Shown: positions 13,478-20,644 of the stretch, piece after piece | Layout of the letters: the number at the start of each line of letters is the position of its first letter | How positions within the stretch are numbered: position 1 is the first letter of the stretch | Source: a virus | DNA length: 41,346 nt | Direction: 5' to 3' (one strand) | Virus record (IMG/VR): IMGVR_UViG_3300046463_000264 | Coordinates: 1 to 41,346 of that record | The notes under the pieces: generated by a model | Told to the model about the DNA's origin: nothing | Databases searched by the model: none | What the model saw: the letters and a program-made list of their open reading frames with translations, nothing else | Position numbers and translations under genes: made by a program

Positions 13478-14017
13478 TTAATCTCTTACCGTAAAACATA
13501 CGTCAATTATATCATTCACAATTTCCCATTCTTCAGTCTTATTACCTTTGACCAGTGAGTTCTTCCGTGCCCACTTTTCCCACTTGGAAATTTTGTCACG
13601 TAAACCATCCAGATCAATAGGAATTAAATCACTGATTTGAATTTCACCATCAATACCAGTTGAACCAACAATGACCAATTTTCCAGGCTGATCTGTATTG
13701 CCTTCAATGAAAAATGTGGTTGTCCTTTGAAACCTTGCTTGCCTGACAGCTTTCATTGTTTGCCCCCGGTTCATTTTGAATAAAGAACGTTTAAACTCCA
13801 AATTCAATGAATGACCGTCAATTTCAACATGTGCGTCAATGTCAGAAAAAGCAGTCCTCTTTGGTAAAACTTCAGATAGTGGATTGAGTGACCAGAAACC
13901 TTCAATCCATTTTTGAACGCTTTTTATATTGTTCATATTGAAATAAAATTGTTCCAGTTGTTCGCCATTTTCATCCATGACCAAAACAGTTCGTTGTCCA
14001 TGTGCGTCCTTCCTCAT
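13478..14017 (-). CDS. PD-(D/E)XK-type nuclease
   Basis: The core FSDIDAHVEIDGHSLNLEFK followed by RSLFKMNRGQTMKAVRQARF shows the Asp ... Glu-x-Lys pattern of the PD-(D/E)XK nuclease fold, with a Gln downstream. TTTFFIEGNTD is the next strand. Phage members resolve Holliday junctions or trim DNA ends during recombination. It follows the dNMP kinase but has its own promoter P4. An upstream ATG at 14035 would be only about eight bases from the predicted transcript start and lacks a ribosome site, so I prefer ATG 14017, eight bases after GGGG. Specific activity is unproven. Confidence 0.7.
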   Translation of the reverse strand: MRKDAHGQRTVLVMDENGEQLEQFYFNMNNIKSVQKWIEGFWSLNPLSEVLPKRTAFSDIDAHVEIDGHSLNLEFKRSLFKMNRGQTMKAVRQARFQRTTTFFIEGNTDQPGKLVIVGSTGIDGEIQISDLIPIDLDGLRDKISKWEKWARKNSLVKGNKTEEWEIVNDIIDVCFTVRD

Positions 14018-14049
14018 TACAGTAACCCCAATCATTAATTATTTGGTTA

Positions 14050-14079
14050 CATGTCGGAATGAAGACGGAATATTCACAA
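14050..14079 (-). promoter_or_regulatory. TTGTGA-class promoter P4 (nuclease)
   Basis: TTGTGAAT, 18 bases after TTGTGA, then GACATGTAACC preceded by CC. It begins at the T-run of the kinase terminator. Confidence 0.8.
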
Positions 14080-14112
14080 CAAAACAGACAGGATTTAGTT
14101 TCCTGTCTGTTT
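14078..14112 (-). terminator. Terminator built from the end of the kinase gene
   Basis: A perfect 12-bp stem (AAACAGACAGGA with TCCTGTCTGTTT) and 7-base loop, followed by TTTTGTTGTG. The last kinase codons and its stop are inside the hairpin, and the T-run passes directly into promoter P4. A near-copy lies at 14890-14921. Confidence 0.9.
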
Positions 14113-14646
14113 CAAAAGTCCGTCAAGCAAAAATTCAACCTGTTCTTTGGTGTTTTGTAAGTCCAACATGTTCCAAATAATGTATCGACAATGAATAGTT
14201 TCAATCTTGCGTTCTGAAGGGTTCACAGGTTGCCAGCTTTTATCACCCTTTGCCCGGTCTTGTCTCAATTCCTTTGGTGCATAGACTTTTATAAGAATGA
14301 ATCCGTTATCCAGTGCCCATTGTGCTTCATTTGGCTGTCTCACGTCCGTTATGACAAAGTTATCAATCCCAAGTGTTAATGATCTTTTATATTTCAAATT
14401 AACAGCTTTCACCCACATGTCCGTTTCAATCTGACGGCCCAATTCACCAAAGGTTTCATACCATTCACGGGGTTTACCTTCTATAATTGAAGCTTCTGGA
14501 AATGCCGAATACAGTCTATGTTTTAAATCATCACCAAAGGCAAGACGTGTCGTTTGTCCGTGGCCGTTTGTTTGGAGATATGATTTGATCATTTCAAAGA
14601 CAGAATCCTTGCCGACCCTGGTTAGTCCTACCAATGCTATTTTCAT
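14095..14646 (-). CDS. Deoxynucleoside monophosphate kinase
   Basis: The 183-residue product has a P-loop at the N-terminus (MKIALVGLTRVGKDSVFEMI), a LAFGDDLKHRLYSAFPEA substrate-lid region and NFVITDVRQPNEAQW, the ITDVR.PNE motif typical of the phage dNMP kinase family. It phosphorylates dNMPs to dNDPs and feeds the polymerase along with ThyX and the reductase. The start overlaps the stop of the small gene upstream (ATGA). Its last codons (KQTGN) form the terminator stem. Confidence 0.88.
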   Translation of the reverse strand: MKIALVGLTRVGKDSVFEMIKSYLQTNGHGQTTRLAFGDDLKHRLYSAFPEASIIEGKPREWYETFGELGRQIETDMWVKAVNLKYKRSLTLGIDNFVITDVRQPNEAQWALDNGFILIKVYAPKELRQDRAKGDKSWQPVNPSERKIETIHCRYIIWNMLDLQNTKEQVEFLLDGLLKQTGN

Positions 14647-14828
14647 TGTTTCAATTCCTTTGCAACAATCTTGAAATCATCTTTGCTTTGATCGTAATGA
14701 TTCAAATTCCAAAATCCTGTGAGTGTTGTTCTGTCCACAAAATAGCAACAATGTGGATTTTCCTGTTGAACCTTTTTCATTAAAGCCGTGAACAATTCGT
14801 CCGTTGTAGCCTCATTAAGTGTTTTCAT
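14643..14828 (-). CDS. Small protein upstream of the kinase, unknown
   Basis: A 61-residue product (MKTLNEATTDELFTALMKKV, then QQENPHCCYFVDRTTLTGFW) with a short acidic N-terminus and helix. AAAGGAT stands six bases from ATG 14828; the ATG at 14837 lies in the ribosome site itself. It is translationally coupled to the kinase. Function unknown. Confidence 0.65.
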   Translation of the reverse strand: MKTLNEATTDELFTALMKKVQQENPHCCYFVDRTTLTGFWNLNHYDQSKDDFKIVAKELKQ

Positions 14829-14859
14829 AACAATCATCCTTTTAATTTCGTCTTGGCTA

Positions 14860-14889
14860 TGTGTCGATACGGGACTTAAAAATTCACAA
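14860..14889 (-). promoter_or_regulatory. TTGTGA-class promoter P5 (kinase operon)
   Basis: TTGTGAAT, 18 bases after TTGTGA, then GACACATAGCC preceded by TC. It follows directly on a terminator, as P4 does. Confidence 0.75.
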
Positions 14890-14921
14890 CAAAAAGACAG
14901 GATTTAGTTTCCTGTCTGTTT
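14890..14921 (-). terminator. Second copy of the kinase terminator, with gene-end relic
   Basis: AGACAGGA and TCCTGTCT pair, followed by TTTTTGTTGTG. The upstream arm still reads Met-Lys-Gln-Thr-Gly-Asn-stop, the exact end of the kinase protein, although no kinase lies here. It could stop read-through from the primase gene. Confidence 0.85.
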
Positions 14922-14935
14922 CATACTTTGGTCGT

Positions 14936-14948
14936 AATGTGTCGTAAA
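14936..14948. repeat. 13-bp inverted repeat, left end of the plus-strand cassette
   Basis: AATGTGTCGTAAA here is the exact reverse complement of 15499-15511. The two copies bracket the 0.55-kb plus-strand cassette. Confidence 0.6.
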
Positions 14949-14976
14949 AATAATTTTAAAAATTTATATTTCCCTC

Positions 14977-15005
14977 TTGTTTTTAACCGATAACGGTTAT
15001 ATAAT
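14977..15005 (+). promoter_or_regulatory. Sigma-A-type promoter of the plus-strand cassette
   Basis: TTGTTT, 17 bases, TATAAT. An operator copy fills the spacer (14983-15000), so a bound repressor would block polymerase. Confidence 0.75.
14983..15000. promoter_or_regulatory. Operator copy 1 of the cassette
   Basis: TTAACCGATAACGGTTAT, with TAACCG and CGGTTA as arms around four bases. The identical 18-mer recurs at 15017-15034, 34 bases on. Confidence 0.75.
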
Positions 15006-15016
15006 AAAGTTATAAA

Positions 15017-15034
15017 TTAACCGATAACGGTTAT
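15017..15034. promoter_or_regulatory. Operator copy 2 of the cassette
   Basis: Exact second copy of the 18-mer at 14983, lying around the first transcribed bases. Two copies on either side of the -10 box suggest tight repression by a dimeric regulator, either from the host or the excisionase-like protein at 15279. Confidence 0.75.
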
Positions 15035-15052
15035 TACTAGGAGGAATTTAAA

Positions 15053-15328
15053 ATGAAAAACTACGTTACAAAAGAAAAAAGTATCACTAATAACTCTGAA
15101 TTTTACATTTTAGTTGGCAATACATCTGATGTAATTAGTCATCACGAAACGCTTGATGAAGCTGTAAAAACTTTAAATAGTATTAATATTTCGGATAGCA
15201 AGTGGGGTTCTATTTGGATTTTAGAACCGTCTGAAACACGTTCTATTAAATTCCCAGAAGAGATTAAAGAACCTAATCATGAAGAACAAGAAGGTGATCT
15301 GTTTGACTTTTCAAAATACGGACTGTAA
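15053..15328 (+). CDS. Cassette protein 1, unknown
   Basis: A 91-residue product with a strong AGGAGG ribosome site. It opens MKNYVTKEKSITNNSEFYIL then VGNTSDVISHHETLDEAVKT, and ends with an acidic EEIKEPNHEEQEGDLFDFSK. The strand-helix layout with DEAVKTLNSI looks like a small alpha-beta domain. I do not recognise it. It is on the opposite strand to the surrounding replication genes, AT-rich, and controlled by its own operators, which suggests a moron (a later-acquired accessory gene). Confidence 0.75.
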   Translation: MKNYVTKEKSITNNSEFYILVGNTSDVISHHETLDEAVKTLNSINISDSKWGSIWILEPSETRSIKFPEEIKEPNHEEQEGDLFDFSKYGL

Positions 15329-15488
15329 CCCTTTGGACAACATAATCGGCACTACCGAAGCTTCCGAAATATTAGGGTTATCAGCAGGTCATGTTAAGCT
15401 ACTTTGCCGCCAAGGTAAAATAAAAGCAAAGTTAGTCGGTAAAACTTGGGTTATTGATAAGAATCACCTTTCTAAGTCCTCTGAATGA
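15279..15488 (+). CDS. Excisionase/MerR-like helix-turn-helix protein
   Basis: The C-terminal part (NIIGTTEASEILGLSAGHVK then LLCRQGKIKAKLVGKTWVID) is a typical winged HTH of the excisionase or HTH_17 type, with LVGKTWVI as the wing. It overlaps gene 1 of the cassette by 50 bases. The start at 15279 is uncertain: a TTG further in (before Asp-Asn-Ile-Ile) would give only the HTH domain. It is a candidate repressor for the cassette's twin operators. A terminator overlaps its last codons. Confidence 0.7.
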   Translation: MKNKKVICLTFQNTDCNPLDNIIGTTEASEILGLSAGHVKLLCRQGKIKAKLVGKTWVIDKNHLSKSSE

Positions 15489-15498
15489 GGGCTTTTTG
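15475..15498 (+). terminator. Terminator of the plus-strand cassette
   Basis: AGTCCTC and GAGGGCT pair (one G-T) around TGAAT and are followed by TTTTTG. The stop codon of the HTH gene lies in the hairpin. Confidence 0.75.
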
Positions 15499-15511
15499 TT
15501 TACGACACATT
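15499..15511. repeat. 13-bp inverted repeat, right end of the plus-strand cassette
   Basis: TTTACGACACATT, the exact reverse complement of 14936-14948. Confidence 0.6.
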
Positions 15512-15525
15512 TTTTTGTCAAATAT

Positions 15526-17340
15526 TTACTTCTCCATATAAACCTTTGCTGTCCTACCATTAACCTTCTTGTCCTTCACCACAAGTCCAAGTTCAATCTG
15601 GACTGATTCTTTCAATATTTTCTTAGATTGAACAGCACCTTCGCCAAAGTTTTCTTCGGCCCACGTTACATATTCTTCATAAATTTCTGGTGGTCTTTTT
15701 CCAATGAAATCTTCTTTCACCCGATCACGTATAAATGTCAAAGTCCCGTTGTTTTCTTCATGATATTTTTCATTATAATCTGTCACCTTTTCCGAATCTG
15801 TGAATCCGTGTTTTTCATATAATCTAAAGTAAGCTTCAAAGATGAGTTTCAACCAATATTCCAATGCTTCCGGGGTTGTAAGCTTTGTTATAAATGTCGG
15901 GTCTTTCTTTGTTGGTTTTGTAAACATAGGCATCCAGCAAACCCGTCTTTTGTATGAATCAGACTTTTCAAAGGACTTCAACAGGTGATTTGAAGTAAAG
16001 ATCAAAGACGTTGTGACAACCGTTTCTGTTGATTGTTCAAAGAGTCTTCTCATTGCCACAAAGTCGCAAGTGCTGACGTTTTTTAATACCTTCATTTGCT
16101 TTTCATTTATTGCCCGGTCTTCTATATCGTCACCCAGGTTTACCAGCTTATTGGCCATGCTGGTGAAGTATGATTCCTTTGTCATTTCTTCAGGTGACAA
16201 TGAAGCACAATTTTCAGCACCAAGAATCTTTCTAATGATTGTCAAAAGCGTTCCTTTACCATTTCCACCGTCACCAATGAAGATGAAGAATTTTGCAAGT
16301 TGCCTTTTGAATTCAGCATTTGTTATTAAAGTATGGGCCATTGATTCAAGAACTAACTTTCTGTAATTAGCGTCACCTTCTGTCAGTTTGTCAAGATAGT
16401 TGTCAACCATTTCAACAGGTTCAGCGTCCGGGTTGTATTCCACATTAACAAAATACGGTGTGAAGTCAGTTGAATCTATTTCAATGAATTGGCCGTTTCG
16501 CAGGATACCATTTTTGAATTTAATGTCAAACCCGTTTTCTGGTTCAACAACATTGTAAAGCCTGTACTCCATTTGCTTTATGACTTCATCAATATACCTT
16601 GTTTTCTGTCCTTCCAGTTGTTCGGAAATCAGTGTTTTGAATTCGCTGTCAGCTTTGTATCTTATTCCGTCATAGGTGTAAAGAATGTCACCATACTTGC
16701 ACACCCTTAATTTCATAATAAGTTGTTTTGCAACTTCAGCTTCACCATCTTTTTCAGCAAGGATTTCTTCTTCCCGTGTGACAACTTGGAATTCGTCTTC
16801 ATTGAGTGGTTGTGCAAAAACGTCAGTATTGATGAATCTTAAGACTTGTTTGCTGTTTTCAAGACTGTTTATTTTAAACTTCCAGGCATGAAGTTTCTGA
16901 TTTCTTCCGTCCCCATCATCCAAACCAAGTAAGCTGTCACCTTTGATGGGCTTGAAAAAAGCTGGTAAATCTTCCCGAACACCTTCATTGTCAATGTCAC
17001 GTATTTTCCCATTTTGCTTTATGGTGATTGCTTTTGTATTCTTTATGTGTTTAAATTCTACCGGGAAACCAAAGGCACACAATGACATTGCACCCTTGAA
17101 CGCTTTTGGTTTCTTGAAGTAAATATGTGCACCACGATTGGTCCACACGACCTGACTGTTAATGTTAAATATTCTTATCAAGTTTCTGATTGAATCCTTT
17201 TTTAAGCTGTCTATATCGATTATCAAATCTTCTTCTGTCAGGACATAACCAGCGTCCGTGAAGCTGTCATGAAACTCTGACACGTCAGCCAGCTTTGAAG
17301 CGTACTTCTCACCGTTTTTGAATTCCATATAAATAGGCAT
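15526..17340 (-). CDS. Primase-helicase: PrimPol-like domain fused to SF3 helicase
   Basis: This 604-residue protein starts and unwinds replication. The N-terminal third resembles archaeo-eukaryotic primases: LIIDIDS (D42, D44) as the first metal motif, RGAHIYF (H72) as the second and VEFKHIKNTKAITI as the third. A D5-type middle domain follows (FDIKFKNGILRNGQFIEI). The SF3 helicase has Walker A GDGGNGKGT at about 356-364, Walker B KLVNLGDDIED near 398-408 and the sensor SLIFTSNHLL. ATG 17340 follows GGGGG by seven bases. It has its own promoter (P6) and would partner the family B polymerase upstream. Confidence 0.92.
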   Translation of the reverse strand: MPIYMEFKNGEKYASKLADVSEFHDSFTDAGYVLTEEDLIIDIDSLKKDSIRNLIRIFNINSQVVWTNRGAHIYFKKPKAFKGAMSLCAFGFPVEFKHIKNTKAITIKQNGKIRDIDNEGVREDLPAFFKPIKGDSLLGLDDGDGRNQKLHAWKFKINSLENSKQVLRFINTDVFAQPLNEDEFQVVTREEEILAEKDGEAEVAKQLIMKLRVCKYGDILYTYDGIRYKADSEFKTLISEQLEGQKTRYIDEVIKQMEYRLYNVVEPENGFDIKFKNGILRNGQFIEIDSTDFTPYFVNVEYNPDAEPVEMVDNYLDKLTEGDANYRKLVLESMAHTLITNAEFKRQLAKFFIFIGDGGNGKGTLLTIIRKILGAENCASLSPEEMTKESYFTSMANKLVNLGDDIEDRAINEKQMKVLKNVSTCDFVAMRRLFEQSTETVVTTSLIFTSNHLLKSFEKSDSYKRRVCWMPMFTKPTKKDPTFITKLTTPEALEYWLKLIFEAYFRLYEKHGFTDSEKVTDYNEKYHEENNGTLTFIRDRVKEDFIGKRPPEIYEEYVTWAEENFGEGAVQSKKILKESVQIELGLVVKDKKVNGRTAKVYMEK

Positions 17341-17371
17341 ATCATAACCCCCAACTTTGTTTACTTGGTTA

Positions 17372-17401
17372 CATGTCGGAAAAGGGGTAAAATATTCACA
17401 A
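17372..17401 (-). promoter_or_regulatory. TTGTGA-class promoter P6 (primase-helicase)
   Basis: TTGTGAATATT, 18 bases after TTGTGA, then GACATGTAACC preceded by CC. The second box and downstream bases match P4 over 13 bases. It lies seven bases after a terminator. Confidence 0.8.
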
Positions 17402-17408
17402 TGTGAAC

Positions 17409-17440
17409 AAAAAAAAGAACGAATTACTAGTTCGTTCTTT
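17409..17440 (-). terminator. Terminator of the polymerase operon
   Basis: AAAGAACGAA and TTCGTTCTTT form a perfect 10-bp stem with a 7-base loop; the minus-strand transcript then has eight Ts. Confidence 0.92.
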
Positions 17441-17454
17441 GTTCGGATTGTGCG

Positions 17455-17604
17455 TTAAACCATATCACTCATGGATGGCGTGTTATTGATTGCGTATACC
17501 TCTAAATATGTTTCAATTCTTTCGAGTTTTTCCCAATCTTCCAAGCCTCTATCCTTAATGACTTTACTTATAGCTGTCCATAAATCATCATATTTTTTAT
17601 CCAT
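17455..17604 (-). CDS. 49-residue protein, unknown
   Basis: MDKKYDDLWTAISKVIKDRG then LEDWEKLERIETYLEVYAIN, mostly helical. A strong GAGGTGAG ribosome site decides this start; the reading frame stays open further upstream through the end of the MazG-like gene, but without a start signal. It is the last gene of the polymerase operon. Not recognised. Confidence 0.65.
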   Translation of the reverse strand: MDKKYDDLWTAISKVIKDRGLEDWEKLERIETYLEVYAINNTPSMSDMV

Positions 17605-17626
17605 TTTCTCACCTCGCAATATTTGT

Positions 17627-18004
17627 CTAATACGCTTTACCACCGTGCTTGTAATCTCTTGTTTTATTAAACTCCATTTTCTCCAATATTGCCGTTTCCA
17701 GATCAAGACCTTTTTCACCACAAAAGTCAAAGATTCTTATAATAACGTCGGCAAGTTCTTCAGTCACCCGGTCTTTTCCTTCATGCCGTCTATCAGCTTC
17801 CATTGCTTCAGCCACTTCACCAACAATCAGCATTAACAAAGTGCCCGTTTCCCGTTTTTCATCATGCCATCCTTTTGACTTTGCTGTTTGGTATGCTTCT
17901 TCGCACAGATGAGTAATAGTCGGGTGAACGTGATCAAGAATTGTCACCTTGTTATCTGAATTCATTAAACGTGCCCATTCTTTTGCAAATTCCTGGTGCG
18001 ACAT
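17627..18004 (-). CDS. MazG-like nucleotide pyrophosphohydrolase
   Basis: The 125-residue product has the all-alpha NTP-PPase signature: ITHLCEEAYQTAKSKGWHDE, GEVAEAMEADRR and RVTEELADVIIRIFDFC. The E-E ... E-x-x-E ... E-L-A-D acidic residues bind magnesium. Such enzymes cut nucleoside triphosphates to monophosphates; phage versions may clean up dNTP pools or lower the host alarm nucleotide. ATG 18004 lies two bases after the previous stop. The last codons (Lys-Ala-Tyr-stop) plus the next ribosome site recur as a relic at 13339-13366. Confidence 0.85.
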   Translation of the reverse strand: MSHQEFAKEWARLMNSDNKVTILDHVHPTITHLCEEAYQTAKSKGWHDEKRETGTLLMLIVGEVAEAMEADRRHEGKDRVTEELADVIIRIFDFCGEKGLDLETAILEKMEFNKTRDYKHGGKAY

Positions 18005-18005
18005 G

Positions 18006-18137
18006 TTATTTCTCCCCTTTTTCAATAAGATTGACCAATGCTTCAATTTGTTCAAAGGTATTCATGTGAAAAGCCACTTCATTGAAACTCTTACCAAGAA
18101 TTGTTGCAACTTTACCAATCAATAAGTCTTTATTCAT
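18006..18137 (-). CDS. 43-residue protein, unknown
   Basis: MNKDLLIGKVATILGKSFNE then VAFHMNTFEQIEALVNLIEK. A near-perfect GGAGG site lies inside the end of the upstream gene and points at ATG 18137. It is helical and small. It belongs to the coupled block between the polymerase and MazG genes; function unknown. Confidence 0.65.
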   Translation of the reverse strand: MNKDLLIGKVATILGKSFNEVAFHMNTFEQIEALVNLIEKGEK

Positions 18138-18138
18138 T

Positions 18139-18249
18139 TTAATTTCCTCCAATTGTTAGATTCATAGTCCAAAAGATAACTTCAAACACGACAACCCAAA
18201 TGATTATAGAAACCAAACTACCAATGATTAAACCCTTGAAAAACTTCAT
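18139..18249 (-). CDS. 36-residue membrane peptide
   Basis: MKFFKGLIIGSLVSIIIWVV then VFEVIFWTMNLTIGGN: a basic start and one long hydrophobic segment at 5-28. Its ATG overlaps the polymerase stop (ATGA), so it is translated by coupling. It might tether replication proteins to the membrane, but that is speculation. Confidence 0.6.
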   Translation of the reverse strand: MKFFKGLIIGSLVSIIIWVVVFEVIFWTMNLTIGGN

Positions 18250-19934
18250 GCTGTCCATCTTTCAAGCTTCTTGTTTATGACTGACAGAAAATGATTGAGA
18301 TCAACAATCTTTTCAAAACCTTCAAGTTCATCACAACTTCCGTTCCACACAAACATTCTTTCTGGTAAGTCTGGAAATCTGACAAGTCCATCATCATGTC
18401 TCTTTTTGTAAAGACAAAGACCTTCTTTCTTTGTTGGGAAAATACGATTGACCTTATTGTATTTGTTCCCGTCAGCGTCAAACGTTCCTTTATACGTTCC
18501 ACCAGCTTGAATGATATATTGATACAGTTTAGGTTCGTCAACATGTTCAATCAATGAAGTCACAACAGATTTTCCATACAAGAGATAGTCAACAATGGCA
18601 ATGTCCATTATCCGGGCACTGTTATTCTTGAAAGGTGTGTCTTTGTGATACCTTCCCACGTCACCACCCTTGACTTTTATTTTTCCGTTTGGATAAACAG
18701 CAATATAGTTGTTCACGTCTTTTTGAATGAAAGTTGCAAATTCATCTTCTTCTAATTGAAGATTGAACATTTTTTGCCAGTCTTCCCAAACTTGTTTATA
18801 TCCTTCATGTGCTGGAACAAACCCAACACCGTCAGTATTTATGTTGATAATTTCATGACCGTCTTCATGAAGCATTTTGCAAAGTGTGAATAGTGCAATT
18901 TGACCATATGCAATAACTGAAAATAACGCTTTTGGATTATAAAGACTTGAATATTGACTACCTAAGTTACCATAAACTGAATTCAATATAAGCTTCAAAG
19001 CTTCAGAAAGAATCTTGTCAACGTGCTTGACCGACAAACGTCTTTCAAGAATTTCCCTATACTTTGCCGTGAAGTCCCCCAAAACATTCAGAATCAAAAT
19101 AATGTTAGGGTACATTGAAGCAACGTCCAGAAGTTTCATCTTCTTCACTTTTTTCTTCTTCTTGTGTACACCGTGAAGACCACCACCACCAAATTCAATC
19201 TTGCAGCCAAACATTTCAATAACCACTTTTGCGTCTTTTCCCTTTGCATTTATGTCAGCTTTTCGGAACATGTTCGCAACGTCTTCTGGTACAAGATCAA
19301 GCAACGACAAGTCACTGAAATCTTCACCGTTCAAACGAATATCGGACCATTTTGGAAGTTTTTTGTTTCCCAAGATTGCATTGGCTGATAGCGTTGTGGT
19401 GTTCCACTTCTCACCCGTTCCGACCATATCAACAAGACTTTGTTTAGGTTGAAAGTAAGAAGCTTCTCGCATTTCCCAAATAGCAATAACCATATCTGTG
19501 TCATATTCGCAATAGTCAACAGCTTCAGCAATTTCTTCTTCTGTCAATGGTCTGTCAATGTCAAACGGAACTGAACTTTCAAGAATCCGCTTTCCAAGAT
19601 TTCCTTCAATCTTTTTCAAACCTGGAAGACTGTTGTCAATTTGCTGGAAACAATCAAGACTTCTAAACCGGGTTTTTGGACGCTGTTTCTGACCACTAAT
19701 AATTCTGTCATTCAAGTCTTTTATTTGCTGTTGTGACCAACCAGACAACATTGCGTCAATTATGTGATCATCATACCAGTAGTTGTTATAACCAATCAGT
19801 GTGTGACCTTCAATGTGATCAGCAAGACCAGCAAAACCGTCAGTGTTGTAAAACACCTTCTTGTTCCCTTCATGGTCTTTGATTACAACAAAGCTGTTAT
19901 ACTTGAAGACTTCAATGTCAAAGAATAGGTTCAT
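18246..19934 (-). CDS. Short family B DNA polymerase
   Basis: The 562-residue product has an N-terminal 3'-5' exonuclease: FFDIE (D6, E8), LIGYNNYWYDDHIID and YCEYDTD. The polymerase part has GGGGLHGVH, motif A LLDVASMYPNI, motif B KLILNSVYG, motif C as NINTDGVGF and the KVKGGDVGRY motif. The usual DTDS of motif C is NTDG here; the second Asp, which is the metal ligand, is kept. Only about 45 residues separate motifs A and B, so the fingers are very short. I start at ATG 19934, which overlaps the methyltransferase stop (ATGA); an ATG at 19946 would add four residues. No terminal-protein gene was recognised. Confidence 0.93.
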   Translation of the reverse strand: MNLFFDIEVFKYNSFVVIKDHEGNKKVFYNTDGFAGLADHIEGHTLIGYNNYWYDDHIIDAMLSGWSQQQIKDLNDRIISGQKQRPKTRFRSLDCFQQIDNSLPGLKKIEGNLGKRILESSVPFDIDRPLTEEEIAEAVDYCEYDTDMVIAIWEMREASYFQPKQSLVDMVGTGEKWNTTTLSANAILGNKKLPKWSDIRLNGEDFSDLSLLDLVPEDVANMFRKADINAKGKDAKVVIEMFGCKIEFGGGGLHGVHKKKKKVKKMKLLDVASMYPNIILILNVLGDFTAKYREILERRLSVKHVDKILSEALKLILNSVYGNLGSQYSSLYNPKALFSVIAYGQIALFTLCKMLHEDGHEIININTDGVGFVPAHEGYKQVWEDWQKMFNLQLEEDEFATFIQKDVNNYIAVYPNGKIKVKGGDVGRYHKDTPFKNNSARIMDIAIVDYLLYGKSVVTSLIEHVDEPKLYQYIIQAGGTYKGTFDADGNKYNKVNRIFPTKKEGLCLYKKRHDDGLVRFPDLPERMFVWNGSCDELEGFEKIVDLNHFLSVINKKLERWTA

Positions 19935-20527
19935 AGTGCACCCCATTGGTCAGCCATTGCTTGTGCTATTCCTTCAAACGTTTTTGCACGATTTTTCTGC
20001 CTATCTTTTCCACCTTTGTTGAACCAGTTACCAGATGTCCTGGTACTTTCCCTTATGTCTACAACATTAGTAGATTGTAATTTCGGAAGATTTTTCAACC
20101 AAAGACAAGTTCTTTTTTGGAATGGTTCACCAAATTGAAACGGCTGCACTATCTGGTCATAAGGTTGTAATTCATAAACTTTACTTGGTACAGGGTTTTC
20201 AACGGCAATTTTTTCAATGGGTAGATTCATTAAAAGCATGAAAAATTCTTTTGCTTCCATTCCTTTTGAAAATCTATCTTCATTTAGTACACCTTTGGGA
20301 TATAAATGTCTTGCACCAGCGTTACTCAAATATGTGCAAGGTGGGTGGCAAATTGCCAAATCGAATTGCTGCCAATATTCCATTGGTAAAGCACTTGCGT
20401 CACCTTGAACATGTGGACCAAAATCAGATTCACTTGGGATAATGTCAAAGCTGATTGCGTCATGACCGGCTTTGATAAAAGCGTCACGCACCGTTCCAGA
20501 GTATTCACAAATTACTGCAACTTTCAT
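19931..20527 (-). CDS. C5-cytosine-methyltransferase-like protein
   Basis: The 198-residue product has an N-terminal cofactor motif (VAVICEYSGTVRDAFIKAGH), the loop CHPPCTYLSNAGARH with the Pro-Pro-Cys catalytic site, and IAVENPVPS with the Glu-Asn-Pro motif. Together these point to a small phage C5 DNA methyltransferase. The target-recognition region is short. It could modify phage DNA against host restriction, but relatives of this size are often only predicted enzymes. ATG 20527 has AAGGAG eight bases upstream. It is the first gene of the polymerase operon behind promoter P7. Confidence 0.8.
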   Translation of the reverse strand: MKVAVICEYSGTVRDAFIKAGHDAISFDIIPSESDFGPHVQGDASALPMEYWQQFDLAICHPPCTYLSNAGARHLYPKGVLNEDRFSKGMEAKEFFMLLMNLPIEKIAVENPVPSKVYELQPYDQIVQPFQFGEPFQKRTCLWLKNLPKLQSTNVVDIRESTRTSGNWFNKGGKDRQKNRAKTFEGIAQAMADQWGAL

Positions 20528-20567
20528 TTTCAGCACTCCTTCAATTGTTTAATTGACTTTCTGGTTA

Positions 20568-20597
20568 TAAGTCGCTTGAAGGAATATAGATTCACAA
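20568..20597 (-). promoter_or_regulatory. TTGTGA-class promoter P7 (methyltransferase-polymerase operon)
   Basis: TTGTGAAT, 18 bases after TTGTGA, then GACTTATAACC preceded by GC. A terminator ends just before it. Confidence 0.8.
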
Positions 20598-20604
20598 CAG
20601 AAGA

Positions 20605-20637
20605 CAAAAAAAGAACCAGCTTTTACACTGGTTCTTT
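20605..20637 (-). terminator. Terminator after the 21286-20645 gene
   Basis: AAAGAACCAG and CTGGTTCTTT form a 10-bp stem; TTTTTTTGTC follows on the minus strand, and then promoter P7. Confidence 0.92.
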
Positions 20638-20644
20638 CAACGGA

